Assembly (NCBI GenBank): GCA_964371055.1
Contig: CAYJLF010000025.1
Span: forward strand, 1-64,000
Direction of reading: 5' to 3'
Source: CAYJLF01 sp964371055
GTDB taxonomy: Bacteria; Eisenbacteria; RBG-16-71-46; CAIMUX01
Length of the DNA: 64,000 nt
Below are positions 25,194-34,210 of the stretch, piece by piece (within the stretch, counting starts at the first letter, position 1; every line of letters begins with the position of its first letter). Made by a program: the position numbers and the translations under genes. The notes under the pieces were generated by a model. That model was given only the letters and a program-made list of their open reading frames with translations, had not been told where the DNA came from and ran no database searches.

Positions 25194-27269
25194 ATGGCCG
25201 AGACGACACGCAATCAGAACGGCGGACGGAGCGACCTCGTGGTCGCGGCCGCGGTTCTGCTCGTGCTCGCCATCATGATCCTGCCGGTGGCGACCTGGGT
25301 GCTCGACCTCCTCCTCATCCTCAACATCGCCGTCGCGCTCATCATCCTCATGGTCACGATCTACATCGCGCAGCCGCTCCGCTTCAACGTCTTCCCGACG
25401 CTGCTCCTCCTGGCCACGCTCTACCGCCTGGCGGTCAACGTCGCCTCGACCCGGACGATCCTGCTGGAGGGGTACGGTGGCCGGGTCATCGAAGCGTTCG
25501 GCAACTTCGTCGTCGGCGGGAACTACGCGGTCGGGATCATCGCGTTTCTCATCCTGACCATCATCCAGTTCGTCGTCATCACCAAGGGAGCGGGGCGGAT
25601 CGCCGAGGTCGCCGCGCGCTTCACCCTCGACGCCATGCCGGGGCGCCAGATGGCGATCGACGCCGATCTCAACGCCGGACTGATCGACGAGCACGAGGCG
25701 CGGACCCGCCGCCAGGAGATCACGCGCCAGGCCGACTTCTACGGCGCGATGGACGGAGCGGCCAAGTTCGTCCGCGGTGACTCGATCGCGGCGCTCATCA
25801 TCGTGGCGATCAACATCCTCGGCGGATTCGTCGTCGGCGTCCTGCAGCGCGGCATGGGGATGGGCGAGGCGCTGCGCACCTTCACGCTCCTCACGGTCGG
25901 CGACGGACTGGTCGCGCAGATCCCGGCGCTCGTGATCTCGACCGCGTCGGGCATCCTGATCACCCGCAGCGAAGGACAGGGAACGCTGGGGCGCGCGCTG
26001 AGCGGGCAGCTCTTCAGCGAGCCGCGGGCGGCGATGGTGGCGGGCGGGATCCTCGCCCTGCTCGGCCTGGTGCCGGGACTCCCGACGCTGCCGTTCCTCG
26101 TGCTGGGCGGGGCCGCGGCCACCGCCGGCCTGATGGCGCGGCGTTCCCACGCGGCCGAGGAGAAGGAGGTCGAAGCGCAGGAGCGCACCAAGACCGCGCA
26201 GACACCCGAACGGGTCGAGAAGCTGATCTCGGTCGACGCGCTCGAACTGGAAATCGGCTTCGGGTTGATCCCGCTGGTCGACGAGGCGCGCGAGGGAGGC
26301 GACCTCCTGCGGCGGGTCACCCTGGTGCGGCGGCAGTGCGCGACCGAGCTGGGTCTCGTCGTTCCGCCGGTGCGCGTGCGCGACAACATCCGCCTGCCGC
26401 AGGACGTCTACGTGGTCCTGTTGAAGGGCATCGAGGTCGCGCGCGGCAGCATCATGATGGGCCAGGAGCTGGCCATGTCGCCGGGGGCCGGCGCGATCCC
26501 GATCGAGGGGGTGGAGACCAAGGAACCGGTCTTCGGGCTCTCCGCAGTCTGGATCCGGCCCGAGCGGCGCGGCGAGGCCGAGGTGGCGGGCTACACCGTC
26601 GTCGAACCCTCCGCCGTCATCGCGACCCACCTGGCCGAGACGATCAAGGCGCATGCCGAAGAGATCCTCGGGCGTCAGGAAGTCCAGTCGATCGTCGACC
26701 AGGTCAAGCAGCGCTACCCGGCCGTAGTCGAGGAGCTGATCCCCGGGCAGATGACGCTCGGCGGCGTGCAGAAGGTGCTGCAGCGGCTGCTGCGGGAGCG
26801 GATCAGCATCCGCGACATGGTGACGATCCTCGAGACCCTGGCCGACCACGCGGCGACCATCAAGGACCCCGACACTCTGACCGAGCGGGTGCGCGAGGCG
26901 CTGGGGCGCGCGATCACGCATCAATATCGGGACGACCGCGGCACGCTGTCGGTCGTCGCGCTGGAGCCGGCGCTCGAGCAGGAGCTGATCCAGTCGGTGA
27001 AGCCGGCCGACGGAGGCGCCCGCCTCGCCCTGCTCCCCGAGCCGGCCCGGCGCGTCCTGGACGGCATTTCGCGCGCGGTCCACCAGGCCCTCGCCCAGAC
27101 CGGTCAGCCGGCGATCCTCTGTTCTCCCTACCTGCGCCCCTACCTGCGCGGCTTCCTCGAGCGGGCGCTGCCGCACGTGCCGGTCCTTTCCTACGCGGAG
27201 GTGATCTCGGCGGGCACGGTCCGCACGGTCGCCCTGGTGAAGGCGGAACATGCACATCAAGAAGTTTGA
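25194..27269 (+). CDS. flhA: Flagellar export protein FlhA
   Basis: The predicted protein has 691 residues from ATG 25194 (AGAGAGGTGG upstream); an in-frame TTG at 25173 is possible. The N-terminal half has about eight helices with LLLLATLYRLAVNVASTRTI and the cytoplasmic FHIPEP-type loop (KGAGRIAEVAARFTLDAMPG). The C-terminal half is the cytoplasmic substrate-docking ring (VQSIVDQVKQRYPAVVEELI, then LRERISIRDMVTILETLADH). It uses proton motive force for export. It overlaps flhF by 20 bases. Confidence 0.96.
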   Translation: MAETTRNQNGGRSDLVVAAAVLLVLAIMILPVATWVLDLLLILNIAVALIILMVTIYIAQPLRFNVFPTLLLLATLYRLAVNVASTRTILLEGYGGRVIEAFGNFVVGGNYAVGIIAFLILTIIQFVVITKGAGRIAEVAARFTLDAMPGRQMAIDADLNAGLIDEHEARTRRQEITRQADFYGAMDGAAKFVRGDSIAALIIVAINILGGFVVGVLQRGMGMGEALRTFTLLTVGDGLVAQIPALVISTASGILITRSEGQGTLGRALSGQLFSEPRAAMVAGGILALLGLVPGLPTLPFLVLGGAAATAGLMARRSHAAEEKEVEAQERTKTAQTPERVEKLISVDALELEIGFGLIPLVDEAREGGDLLRRVTLVRRQCATELGLVVPPVRVRDNIRLPQDVYVVLLKGIEVARGSIMMGQELAMSPGAGAIPIEGVETKEPVFGLSAVWIRPERRGEAEVAGYTVVEPSAVIATHLAETIKAHAEEILGRQEVQSIVDQVKQRYPAVVEELIPGQMTLGGVQKVLQRLLRERISIRDMVTILETLADHAATIKDPDTLTERVREALGRAITHQYRDDRGTLSVVALEPALEQELIQSVKPADGGARLALLPEPARRVLDGISRAVHQALAQTGQPAILCSPYLRPYLRGFLERALPHVPVLSYAEVISAGTVRTVALVKAEHAHQEV

Positions 27270-28437
27270 GGCGCGCGACCTGTCGGATGCGCTGGCCCGC
27301 ATCCGCGATGAGCTGGGCCCGGAGGCGGTCATCCTCGAGACCGCCCCGCGGTCGAAGCCGGGTCGCGGCGTCACGGTCCTGGCCGCGTTACCGCGCGAAG
27401 GAAGCGGCGACGGGACCGAGACTGCCACGAAGACCCTGCTGCGCCGCTCGCTGCCCCGGCGCCTCCAGACGGCGGACGAGGCGTTGCCGTGGCCGACCCG
27501 GCGGGAGGAGCCCGAGAGCGGCCTCGATCGGGAACCTCCGGTCGAACGGACCGAACTCGAGGACGAGGCCCGGGCGCTGCGCGCGCGCGTCGCTCATCTC
27601 AGCCGGCTCGTTCGCTCGGATCACTTCTCGACCGTGCCGCTCCCGCTGCGTCAGCTCTACTTCGATCTGACCGACGCCGAGGTCGATGCCGATCTCGTCT
27701 TCCGTCTCCTGACCCGGCTGGGTCGGGCTCCGATCCCCGGCCAGTTCACCCCATCCCCGCCGGACGAGCTCCTGGCGCACCTGCGCTCGCTCATCGCCTG
27801 CGGCGGGGTGGTCGCCGCCGGGGAAGCGCGACGCGTCATCGCCCTGGTCGGTCCGACTGGCGTGGGGAAGACGACCACCCTGGCTAAGATCGCCGGGCAT
27901 GCCGCCTTCCGTCTCGGCCTCTCCGTTGCGCTCGTCTCGACCGATGCGTACCGGATCTTCGGCGCGCAACATCTCGCGACCTACGCCGCTCTGATGGGAG
28001 TGCCGTTCCATGTCGTCGGCTCGAGCGCCGAGCTTCGCTCCCTCCTGACGGGGAAGCTGGCGCGGTTCGATCTCGTCCTGATCGACACCTCCGGCCGTTC
28101 GCCGCGCGATCCCGCGGGGATCGACGAGATCCAGCGCGTGCTGGCGGCCGATCCGCGCACCGAGGTCTTCCTGGCGCTGGCTGCCAATGCGCGGGCGCGC
28201 GATCTCGCCCTCGCGCTCGATGCCTTCTCCCTCCTCCCGGTGCGGCACCTCGTCTTCACCAAGCTGGACGAGGCGACCTCGACCGGACCGGCCTTCAGTC
28301 TCGCGCTCAAGGCGCGCCGGCCGGTGGCCTATCTCGGGACCGGACAGGGGGTCCCCGACGACCTCGAAGCCGCGACCCCGGCCGCGCTGACGCAGCAGCT
28401 GCTGCAGGAGGATCCGCATGCCGGATCAGGCCGATAA
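27250..28437 (+). CDS. flhF: Signal-recognition-type GTPase FlhF
   Basis: The protein has 395 residues. The N-terminal B domain starts MHIKKFEARDLSDALARIRD. The NG GTPase domain has the P-loop GPTGVGKTTTLAKIA (about 199-213), the DTSGR G3 motif and TKLDEAT G4. FlhF recruits early flagellar components and sets their position, usually at the pole. The gene overlaps flhA and flhG by 20 bases each, so the three are translationally linked. Confidence 0.94.
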   Translation: MHIKKFEARDLSDALARIRDELGPEAVILETAPRSKPGRGVTVLAALPREGSGDGTETATKTLLRRSLPRRLQTADEALPWPTRREEPESGLDREPPVERTELEDEARALRARVAHLSRLVRSDHFSTVPLPLRQLYFDLTDAEVDADLVFRLLTRLGRAPIPGQFTPSPPDELLAHLRSLIACGGVVAAGEARRVIALVGPTGVGKTTTLAKIAGHAAFRLGLSVALVSTDAYRIFGAQHLATYAALMGVPFHVVGSSAELRSLLTGKLARFDLVLIDTSGRSPRDPAGIDEIQRVLAADPRTEVFLALAANARARDLALALDAFSLLPVRHLVFTKLDEATSTGPAFSLALKARRPVAYLGTGQGVPDDLEAATPAALTQQLLQEDPHAGSGR

Positions 28438-29347
28438 CCTCCGCCGGCTCCGGCTGGTCACAGGCGGTGCCGGTTCGGACGGACCGGCCGAAGGGCGCGG
28501 CCAGGGGCGGGACCTCCCCGAAGACCGGGTCGTGGCCCGGCCGACCATCCGCTCGATCGCGGTGACCAGCGGCAAGGGCGGCGTCGGCAAGACGTCGATC
28601 GCGACCAACCTGGCCTTGGCCTGCGCGCGGCGCGGGCGCCGCGTGCTCCTGGTCGATGGCGACCTTTCGCTGGCGAACGTCGACCTTCTCCTCGGCGTCG
28701 TGCCGCAGAAGAACCTCGGGGATGTCATCTTCGGCCGCGCTTCCATCGAGGAAGTCGTCATCGACGCGGGCGAAGGGCTGCGTCTTCTGCCGTCCGGATC
28801 GGGAGTCGAGGAACTGGCCGATCTCGATGATTTCCGCCGGGAACGACTGCTGCGCGAGCTGTCGCGCCTCGAGGCGGACACCGATCTGATCCTGCTCGAC
28901 ACGGGGTCGGGCATCGGACGCCAGACGATTCACTTCGCCCGCGCCGCCGACCAGATTGTCGTCGTCACCACCCCGGAACCGACCGCCTTCAGCGATGCCT
29001 ACGCCACGTTGAAGGTGCTGAGCCGCGGCCGCCTGCGCGGCCGTCCCGGCGTCCTCGTCAACATGGCCGCGAACGCGGAAGAGGGCGTCGAGACCGAGCG
29101 TCGGATCCGCCTCGTGGCCGAGCGATTCCTGCAGATGAAGCCGGAATACCTCGGGCACGTGCTGCTCGACAGCGCCGTCGGACGGGCCGTGCGGAAGCAG
29201 GAGCCCTTGCTCAAGGCCTTTCCGCGCAGCCCGGCCGCCGCCTGTCTCGAGAACCTGGCCGATCGCCTGCTGGGCCCCGGTGGGCCCGAGCCGGTGGCGG
29301 CCGATCCCGACGGATATTTCCTGAAGGTCGCCAACCTGGACGACTGA
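28418..29347 (+). CDS. flhG: MinD-like ATPase FlhG (flagellar number regulator)
   Basis: The protein has 309 residues. The N terminus MPDQADNLRRLRL carries the DQAxxLR motif with which FlhG stimulates the FlhF GTPase. The deviant Walker A is SGKGGVGKTS (about 49-58), followed by LLVDGDLSLANVDLLLGVVP. A C-terminal amphipathic helix for membrane binding is plausible (ACLENLADRLLG). FlhG limits flagellar number and, in some species, restrains the sigma54 master regulator. Confidence 0.93.
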   Translation: MPDQADNLRRLRLVTGGAGSDGPAEGRGQGRDLPEDRVVARPTIRSIAVTSGKGGVGKTSIATNLALACARRGRRVLLVDGDLSLANVDLLLGVVPQKNLGDVIFGRASIEEVVIDAGEGLRLLPSGSGVEELADLDDFRRERLLRELSRLEADTDLILLDTGSGIGRQTIHFARAADQIVVVTTPEPTAFSDAYATLKVLSRGRLRGRPGVLVNMAANAEEGVETERRIRLVAERFLQMKPEYLGHVLLDSAVGRAVRKQEPLLKAFPRSPAAACLENLADRLLGPGGPEPVAADPDGYFLKVANLDD

Positions 29348-29367
29348 GCTCCAGCCGAGAGGATGCC

Positions 29368-29646
29368 ATGCAGCAGTGGATCGAACATGCCGCCCGGATC
29401 GCCGCTTTGGTCGCAGCCCTGTTGGCCGCCGCCGCCGGGGCCTGGCGTGACATCCCGCTCCTGCCGCTGGCCCTGCGCGTTCTGGTCACCGGTGCCACGG
29501 TGTACGCCTTCGCCCGCATCGCGGGCGAACTGGCCGGCCGCGCCGTCCTCAACGGCGTGGCGCACGACGAGATGAAGAGGCAGGAAGCCCCGCGATCCGA
29601 CACCGCCCCCGGGGAGGAGGCCCCGGTGGAGCGGGAAGCAGCCTAG
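29368..29646 (+). CDS. Small two-helix membrane protein between flhG and fliA
   Basis: The protein has 92 residues. Two hydrophobic segments (about 10-25 and 32-55) are followed by a cytoplasmic acidic tail (about 65-92). GAGAGGATG lies just before the ATG. It sits 20 bases after flhG and 21 before fliA in the same direction. I do not recognise the family. A role in placing FlhG or in sigma28 control is only a guess from position. Confidence 0.6.
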   Translation: MQQWIEHAARIAALVAALLAAAAGAWRDIPLLPLALRVLVTGATVYAFARIAGELAGRAVLNGVAHDEMKRQEAPRSDTAPGEEAPVEREAA

Positions 29647-29667
29647 GCAGTCCACACGGAGGGAGTA

Positions 29668-30441
29668 ATGGCAGTCAGTTCCGCCCTGACCCGGGCCGCA
29701 TCCGCGGCGAAGATCCAGCCGATGCCTTTGACCGAGAACCGGAACGAGGCGCTCAAGCAGTACTTCCCGCTGGTCAAGTACGTGGTCGACAAGATCGCGA
29801 CGGGCCTGCCGAAGTCGATCGAACGCGAGGACCTGATCAACACGGCGCTCATCGGACTCCACGATGCGCTCGAGAAGTACGATCCGGATCGCGGCACCAA
29901 GTTCGAGACCTACGCCATCTGGCGGATCAAGGGCGCGGTCCTCGACGAACTGCGCTCGATGGACTGGGCCAGCCGCACCACCCGGCGCAAGGCGCGGGAA
30001 ATCGAACGGGTCTGCCAGGTCCTCGATCAGAGGCTGGGGCGGGCCGCGACCGAGCAGGAGATGGCCGATGCGATGGGGCTGTCGCTGCACGAGTTCGTTC
30101 GGGTGCTCGAAGAGGTGCGAGGGACGGTGATCCTGTCGCTCGACCAGTCGCTGCAGGTCGATGACGAACATGACCTGGCCGGGCTGGCCGACCTGATCGA
30201 GGACACGGCCCTGGAGGACACGCTGCAGCTGATCGAGCGGGAGGAGTCGCGTCATCAGCTCCTCGGGCTGGTGAATGCGTTGACGGAACAGGAGCGGCTG
30301 GTCGTGGCGCTCTACTACTACGAAGAGATGACCCTGAAGGAGATCGGGGAAGCGCTGCGCATCTCCGAGTCGCGCGTCTCGCAGATCCACACCAAGGCGA
30401 TCCTGCGGCTGAAGGGACGCCTGGGCCGGAACTGCCTGTAA
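29668..30441 (+). CDS. fliA: Flagellar sigma factor FliA (sigma28)
   Basis: The protein has 257 residues with regions 2, 3 and 4 of the FliA/WhiG family. The region 2 block (ALKQYFPLVKYVVDKIATGL, then SIEREDLINTALIGLHDALE, FETYAIWRIKGAVLDELRSM and DWASRT) is diagnostic. Region 4 ends with LKEIGEALRISESRVSQIHT. It directs late genes (flagellin, motor, chemotaxis), none of which lies here. No anti-sigma FlgM gene is seen in the window. Confidence 0.95.
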   Translation: MAVSSALTRAASAAKIQPMPLTENRNEALKQYFPLVKYVVDKIATGLPKSIEREDLINTALIGLHDALEKYDPDRGTKFETYAIWRIKGAVLDELRSMDWASRTTRRKAREIERVCQVLDQRLGRAATEQEMADAMGLSLHEFVRVLEEVRGTVILSLDQSLQVDDEHDLAGLADLIEDTALEDTLQLIEREESRHQLLGLVNALTEQERLVVALYYYEEMTLKEIGEALRISESRVSQIHTKAILRLKGRLGRNCL

Positions 30442-30468
30442 CGCAGCTCCCGATCGGGAGGCGGAATC

Positions 30469-30777
30469 GTGGCCGAGATCCAGGGGGTGAAACAAGTGCT
30501 GGCGCAGGCGCAGGTGGAGCGCCTGCAGGAAGGGGCCCGGCGCGCGGGCGATCAGCAGCAGCAGGGCTTCGCCGTCACGCTCCATCGTCAGGTCGATGCC
30601 CGTGAGCATCGAGTCAACGAGGGCGAGGCCGCGCGGGACGAGACGATCGATCCGAATGCCCAGAAGGGGCGGGAGGATGAAGAGGGCGAGGACCGGCGCA
30701 AGGAATCGCCGGCCGACCGGAAGGACCTTCCTCCGGAGGAAGAGGAGCGGGGTCGTCACGTCGACGCGAGAGCGTAG
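30469..30777 (+). CDS. Small charged hypothetical protein
   Basis: The protein has 102 residues from GTG with GGGAGGCGG upstream. It is highly charged (Glu, Arg, Asp, Lys, Gln), with no hydrophobic segment or Cys and probably little stable structure beyond an N-terminal helix (IQGVKQVLAQAQVERLQEGA). It lies 27 bases after fliA and 30 before the next gene, so it belongs to the same transcript. No family is recognised. Late-assembly or chaperone-type functions are possible but unsupported. Confidence 0.5.
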   Translation: MAEIQGVKQVLAQAQVERLQEGARRAGDQQQQGFAVTLHRQVDAREHRVNEGEAARDETIDPNAQKGREDEEGEDRRKESPADRKDLPPEEEERGRHVDARA

Positions 30778-30807
30778 GCGGGACCCGCGAACGAAGGGAC
30801 TTCGATC

Positions 30808-31923
30808 ATGCGCATGAAACGAGCACTCCCCTGGATGGCCGGCCTCGCGGCCGCCGCCCTCTGCGCCGGTCTGGCGCTGACCTCGATCGACGGCGTGATC
30901 GGGGATCGAGCGGCGCTGGGCGCGAAGGAAGCGCCCGCACCGCCGACCGTGATGCGGCCCGACCCCATCGCGACGCCGGGGGCGGACGCGTCGACGCCGG
31001 TCACGGCGGGCGCCCTGGTGCCGGAAGATTTCGATCCCGCGTGGCCGACCGGCCAGGATCGCCTGATCGAGCAGATCGAGACGGCCCGGCAGGGGCTGGC
31101 CGCGGCGCAGGCCGCGGGAGTGCCGCCCGTCCCCGCGGCGCGCGCGGGACTGACCTGGACGCCGGTGACCCTGCTCGGGGGAGGCTTCGCCTTGATCGGC
31201 TGCGCCGTGGGAATCGCCCTCGCGGCCGGACGCCGAGGGCGGCGCCGGGCGACGGCTCCCGCCTCCGCGACCGTGGCCGCGCCCCGGGCGCCGGCCCGAA
31301 GGCCGGAGCCGGTCGCCTCGCGCCCGGTGGTCGCGACCCCCGGCCCCGATGCCCTCGAAGCCCGGCTCTGCGGTCTCGAGCGCTCGATGCTCCAGTTGGC
31401 CCAAGCGATGGAAGACGTGGCCGCGCGCACCGACTCGGTGGCCCGGGCGCAGCAGGCCCTGGAAGTGCGGGAAGCGCACGCCGGGGAGAGCACGCGGGGG
31501 AGCGTGGCGCTGGCTCGTGATCCGCTGCAGGATCTGCGCCTCGAATCGCATGCGGTGGCGCCGGAGATCGCGCCGCCCGGCGGCCGGCGGTTGCCGGGGT
31601 TCGCCCGCGCGGTGGCGCGCGCGCAGGGCCCCGCGTCGCGTGAGCCATGGGAACTGGGGAGCGTTGCGCCGGAACCGATGGCCGTCCCCGTGGCGACGCG
31701 GGCCCCACAGGCCGCCGCCGCGCGTCCGACCTCGCTGGCCGCGACGATCGACGGGCGCGACCTGGCCCGGATTCGGCACGCCGTCCTGCGCCTCGGCGCC
31801 GAGGGGTGGGACAGTGCGAGGATCGCGCGGCAACTGCGCATCGGCGAGGGGGCCGTCGAGCTGATCCTGAAGTCGGCGAGCCCGTCGCCGGACGAGCTGG
31901 CCTCGATCGGGGCGAGGCGCTGA
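30808..31923 (+). CDS. Membrane protein with C-terminal DUF6115/DUF2802-like helix-turn-helix
   Basis: The protein has 371 residues. One hydrophobic segment lies near the start (about 8-28) and a second at about 118-138. A Pro/Ala-rich linker, a short coiled coil (about 185-225) and a terminal helical motif (IRHAVLRLGAEGWDSARIAR, then GEGAVELILKS) follow. The last element resembles the small domain of DUF6115/DUF2802 proteins, which are often found beside flagellar genes. The function is unknown. The stop overlaps the start of the HDOD gene (TGATG). Confidence 0.5.
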   Translation: MRMKRALPWMAGLAAAALCAGLALTSIDGVIGDRAALGAKEAPAPPTVMRPDPIATPGADASTPVTAGALVPEDFDPAWPTGQDRLIEQIETARQGLAAAQAAGVPPVPAARAGLTWTPVTLLGGGFALIGCAVGIALAAGRRGRRRATAPASATVAAPRAPARRPEPVASRPVVATPGPDALEARLCGLERSMLQLAQAMEDVAARTDSVARAQQALEVREAHAGESTRGSVALARDPLQDLRLESHAVAPEIAPPGGRRLPGFARAVARAQGPASREPWELGSVAPEPMAVPVATRAPQAAAARPTSLAATIDGRDLARIRHAVLRLGAEGWDSARIARQLRIGEGAVELILKSASPSPDELASIGARR

Positions 31924-32825
31924 TGCGAATCCCCGGAAGAGCCCCGTCGCCGCATCCGCCGGACGAGGCGGGAGCGGATCGATCGGGCGCGCGTCGGGAA
32001 GTGGGGGAGCGCGATGCCCTCCTCGCCGCGCTGGATGAGATGCCGCCGATGGGACCCGTGGCGATGCGCGTGCTCGAGCTGACGAACGATCCCCGCTCCA
32101 GCGCCGCCGATTTCGCGCGGGTGATCTCGCGGGACCAGGGGCTGGCGGCGCGAGTGCTGCGCACCTGCAACTCGTCCTTCTACGCCCGGGCGAGCGAGGT
32201 CCAGAGCCTCTCGCAGGCGGTGGTCGTGCTGGGGCAGCGGGCGGTGCGGAACCTGGTGTTCTTCCACTCGCTGCCGGTCGGGCGCACGACCGGGGGCAAG
32301 CTGCGCGAGGTGGAGCACGGGCTCTGGATGCACTCGATCTCGACGGCGATCGCCAGCCGTCTCGTGGCCCAGCAGTGCGCCGGCGTCGATGTCGAGCTCG
32401 CGTTCCTCGCCGGTCTCTTCCACGACCTCGGGCGGATGCTTCTCCTGCAAGCCCGCTCGGCCACGTACGAGGACCTGGCGCGGGGCTGCCCGGGGGGACG
32501 ACCCGACCTGGAGCTGGAGCGGACGCACCTCGGCCTGACCCACACCGAGGCCGGTGAGGCGGCGGCGCGCCGCTGGCGTCTGGGAGAGGACCTGGCATTG
32601 GTCGCTCTCCAGCACCACCAGCCGCCTCAGACCGTGCCGCCCCTGGTCGCGGTGGTGATCGTCGCCGATCACCTCGATGCCGCCGGGGACGACGCGCCGA
32701 TGTCGCCGGTCGCGAGTGCGGCGGCGGAGCTGCTCGGCCTGGGCGACGAGAGGCTCGTGGAGGTGTGTGCGCGGTTGCGCCACGCCCTGCAGCAGGAGGA
32801 GCAGTTCTTTCGCCTCGCCGCCTGA
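31923..32825 (+). CDS. HDOD-domain signalling protein
   Basis: The protein has 300 residues. The HDOD domain (about 38-240) starts LLAALDEMPPMGPVAMRVLE and contains DFARVISRDQGLAARVLRTC and the FHDLGR segment of the HD-like fold. HDOD proteins lack the full metal site of HD-GYP enzymes and act as regulatory or interaction modules. It is co-transcribed with the preceding membrane protein and followed by a GGDEF enzyme, so a c-di-GMP or motility signalling role fits. Confidence 0.85.
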   Translation: MRIPGRAPSPHPPDEAGADRSGARREVGERDALLAALDEMPPMGPVAMRVLELTNDPRSSAADFARVISRDQGLAARVLRTCNSSFYARASEVQSLSQAVVVLGQRAVRNLVFFHSLPVGRTTGGKLREVEHGLWMHSISTAIASRLVAQQCAGVDVELAFLAGLFHDLGRMLLLQARSATYEDLARGCPGGRPDLELERTHLGLTHTEAGEAAARRWRLGEDLALVALQHHQPPQTVPPLVAVVIVADHLDAAGDDAPMSPVASAAAELLGLGDERLVEVCARLRHALQQEEQFFRLAA

Positions 32826-32937
32826 ATGGGTGGGGTGTCCGCGAGATCTGAAGGAGACCCGGCTCCGGCCGGGGAGACGAGGGGCCAGATCGATCCGGGT
32901 CGTCAGGGAAGACCCGGCGGGGAAAGGGAGTTCCGCG

Positions 32938-34176
32938 ATGCGCCGTAGAAACGGAAACGGATCCCAGCAGCTTCAGGACGTCACCGACAAGTTCCGCCGG
33001 GGGGAGCTCAAGCTGATTCGCGTGCTCGAGGAGGAGGGGCTCATCACCGAGAAGGAACGGTCGAGCATCGCCGAGAAGGTCGACCGCGCCGTCGCGCAGA
33101 AGCGGTCGTCCGAGGTCCTGGCGACCGCGCACACGATCCACAACCGCCTGATCAAGGCGCTGCAGGTCTCGAAGAACGGGACGGAGAAGCGCCAGCCCGT
33201 GGAACTCGACGTGTTGACCGAGCTCTCGCGCCTGATCCAGGCCAGCACCGAGCGGGAACGGGTGCTCGACCAGATCCTCGATCTCATCGCCCAGGGGATT
33301 CCGTACGAGAATGGCACCCTTTTCGTCTTCAACCGCGAGACCGAGCAACTCGTCCCGACGGCGGTGCGGGGGCAGCACGTCGACCTCATCCGCGGCGTGC
33401 ACTTCGACCTCGGTTTCGGCTTCTCTTCCTGGGTGGCGAAGCAGAAGAAACCGATCCTGCTCAATGATCTCCACTCCGGCGGGCGCGAGCAGCGCCCCGA
33501 TATCGGATCGTTCCTGTCGGTGCCGATGGTCGTGCAGGGAGAACTGATCGGGGTCCTCAACCTGTCGCATCCCGCCAACAATGCGTTCACCGAGGAACAC
33601 CTGCGCCTCCTCACCCTGATCGCGGCCCAGGCGGCGGCGATCCTGCAGCGGGTTCTGATGTACGAGGAGATGGCGCGGCTCGCGATCACGGACGAGCTGA
33701 CCGGGCTCTACAACCGGCGCCACCTGCTGGAGCGGCTGGCCGACGAGGTGCGCCGCGGGCAGCGCTACGGCTGCGGCTTCTCGATCCTGTTCATCGACAT
33801 CGATCACTTCAAGGCGATCAACGACGGCTACGGCCACGCCCTCGGCGACCGGATCCTGGCCGAGATGGGCCGCGTGCTGCGCCGCTGGGCCCGTTCGTCC
33901 GACCTGATCGGCCGCTACGGCGGAGAGGAGTTCGTCGCTCTCCTGCCGATGACCGATGCGACCGCGGCCGAACGAGCGGCCGATCGTCTGCGTACCGCAG
34001 TAGGAGAGCATTCCTTCGCCCGGCGCAAGCGCTTGACCGTCTCTCTCGGGATCGCCTCGTATCCGGCGGACGGACAGAGTCCCGAGGATCTGCTGAAGCG
34101 GGCCGACGCCGCTCTCTACCAGGCGAAGAAGCAGGGGCGCAACCGGACGGTCGTGAGCGGAGCGGCGGCGGAGTGA
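32938..34176 (+). CDS. GAF-GGDEF diguanylate cyclase
   Basis: The predicted protein has 412 residues from ATG 32938 (AAAGGGAG upstream). The N-terminal 90 residues are helical. The GAF domain (about 98-245) includes RPDIGSFLSVPMVVQGELIG. The GGDEF domain (about 250-405) has an intact active site GGEEF at 328-332 and an I-site RSSD at 319-322 for product inhibition. It should make c-di-GMP under GAF control. The 112-base gap upstream contains a small GC hairpin (32858-32873). Its place next to the flagellar cluster suggests control of the motile-sessile choice. Confidence 0.9.
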   Translation: MRRRNGNGSQQLQDVTDKFRRGELKLIRVLEEEGLITEKERSSIAEKVDRAVAQKRSSEVLATAHTIHNRLIKALQVSKNGTEKRQPVELDVLTELSRLIQASTERERVLDQILDLIAQGIPYENGTLFVFNRETEQLVPTAVRGQHVDLIRGVHFDLGFGFSSWVAKQKKPILLNDLHSGGREQRPDIGSFLSVPMVVQGELIGVLNLSHPANNAFTEEHLRLLTLIAAQAAAILQRVLMYEEMARLAITDELTGLYNRRHLLERLADEVRRGQRYGCGFSILFIDIDHFKAINDGYGHALGDRILAEMGRVLRRWARSSDLIGRYGGEEFVALLPMTDATAAERAADRLRTAVGEHSFARRKRLTVSLGIASYPADGQSPEDLLKRADAALYQAKKQGRNRTVVSGAAAE

Positions 34177-34210
34177 GCGCGGATCGGCCGCGCGGAAGGG
34201 TGGAGCAACC

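Noticed and set aside
23919..27428. Open frame of 1169 codons on the minus strand
   Set aside because: It is antisense to fliR, flhB and flhA, which are unmistakable, and has the composition of a shadow frame (Asp/Arg/His/Leu-rich).
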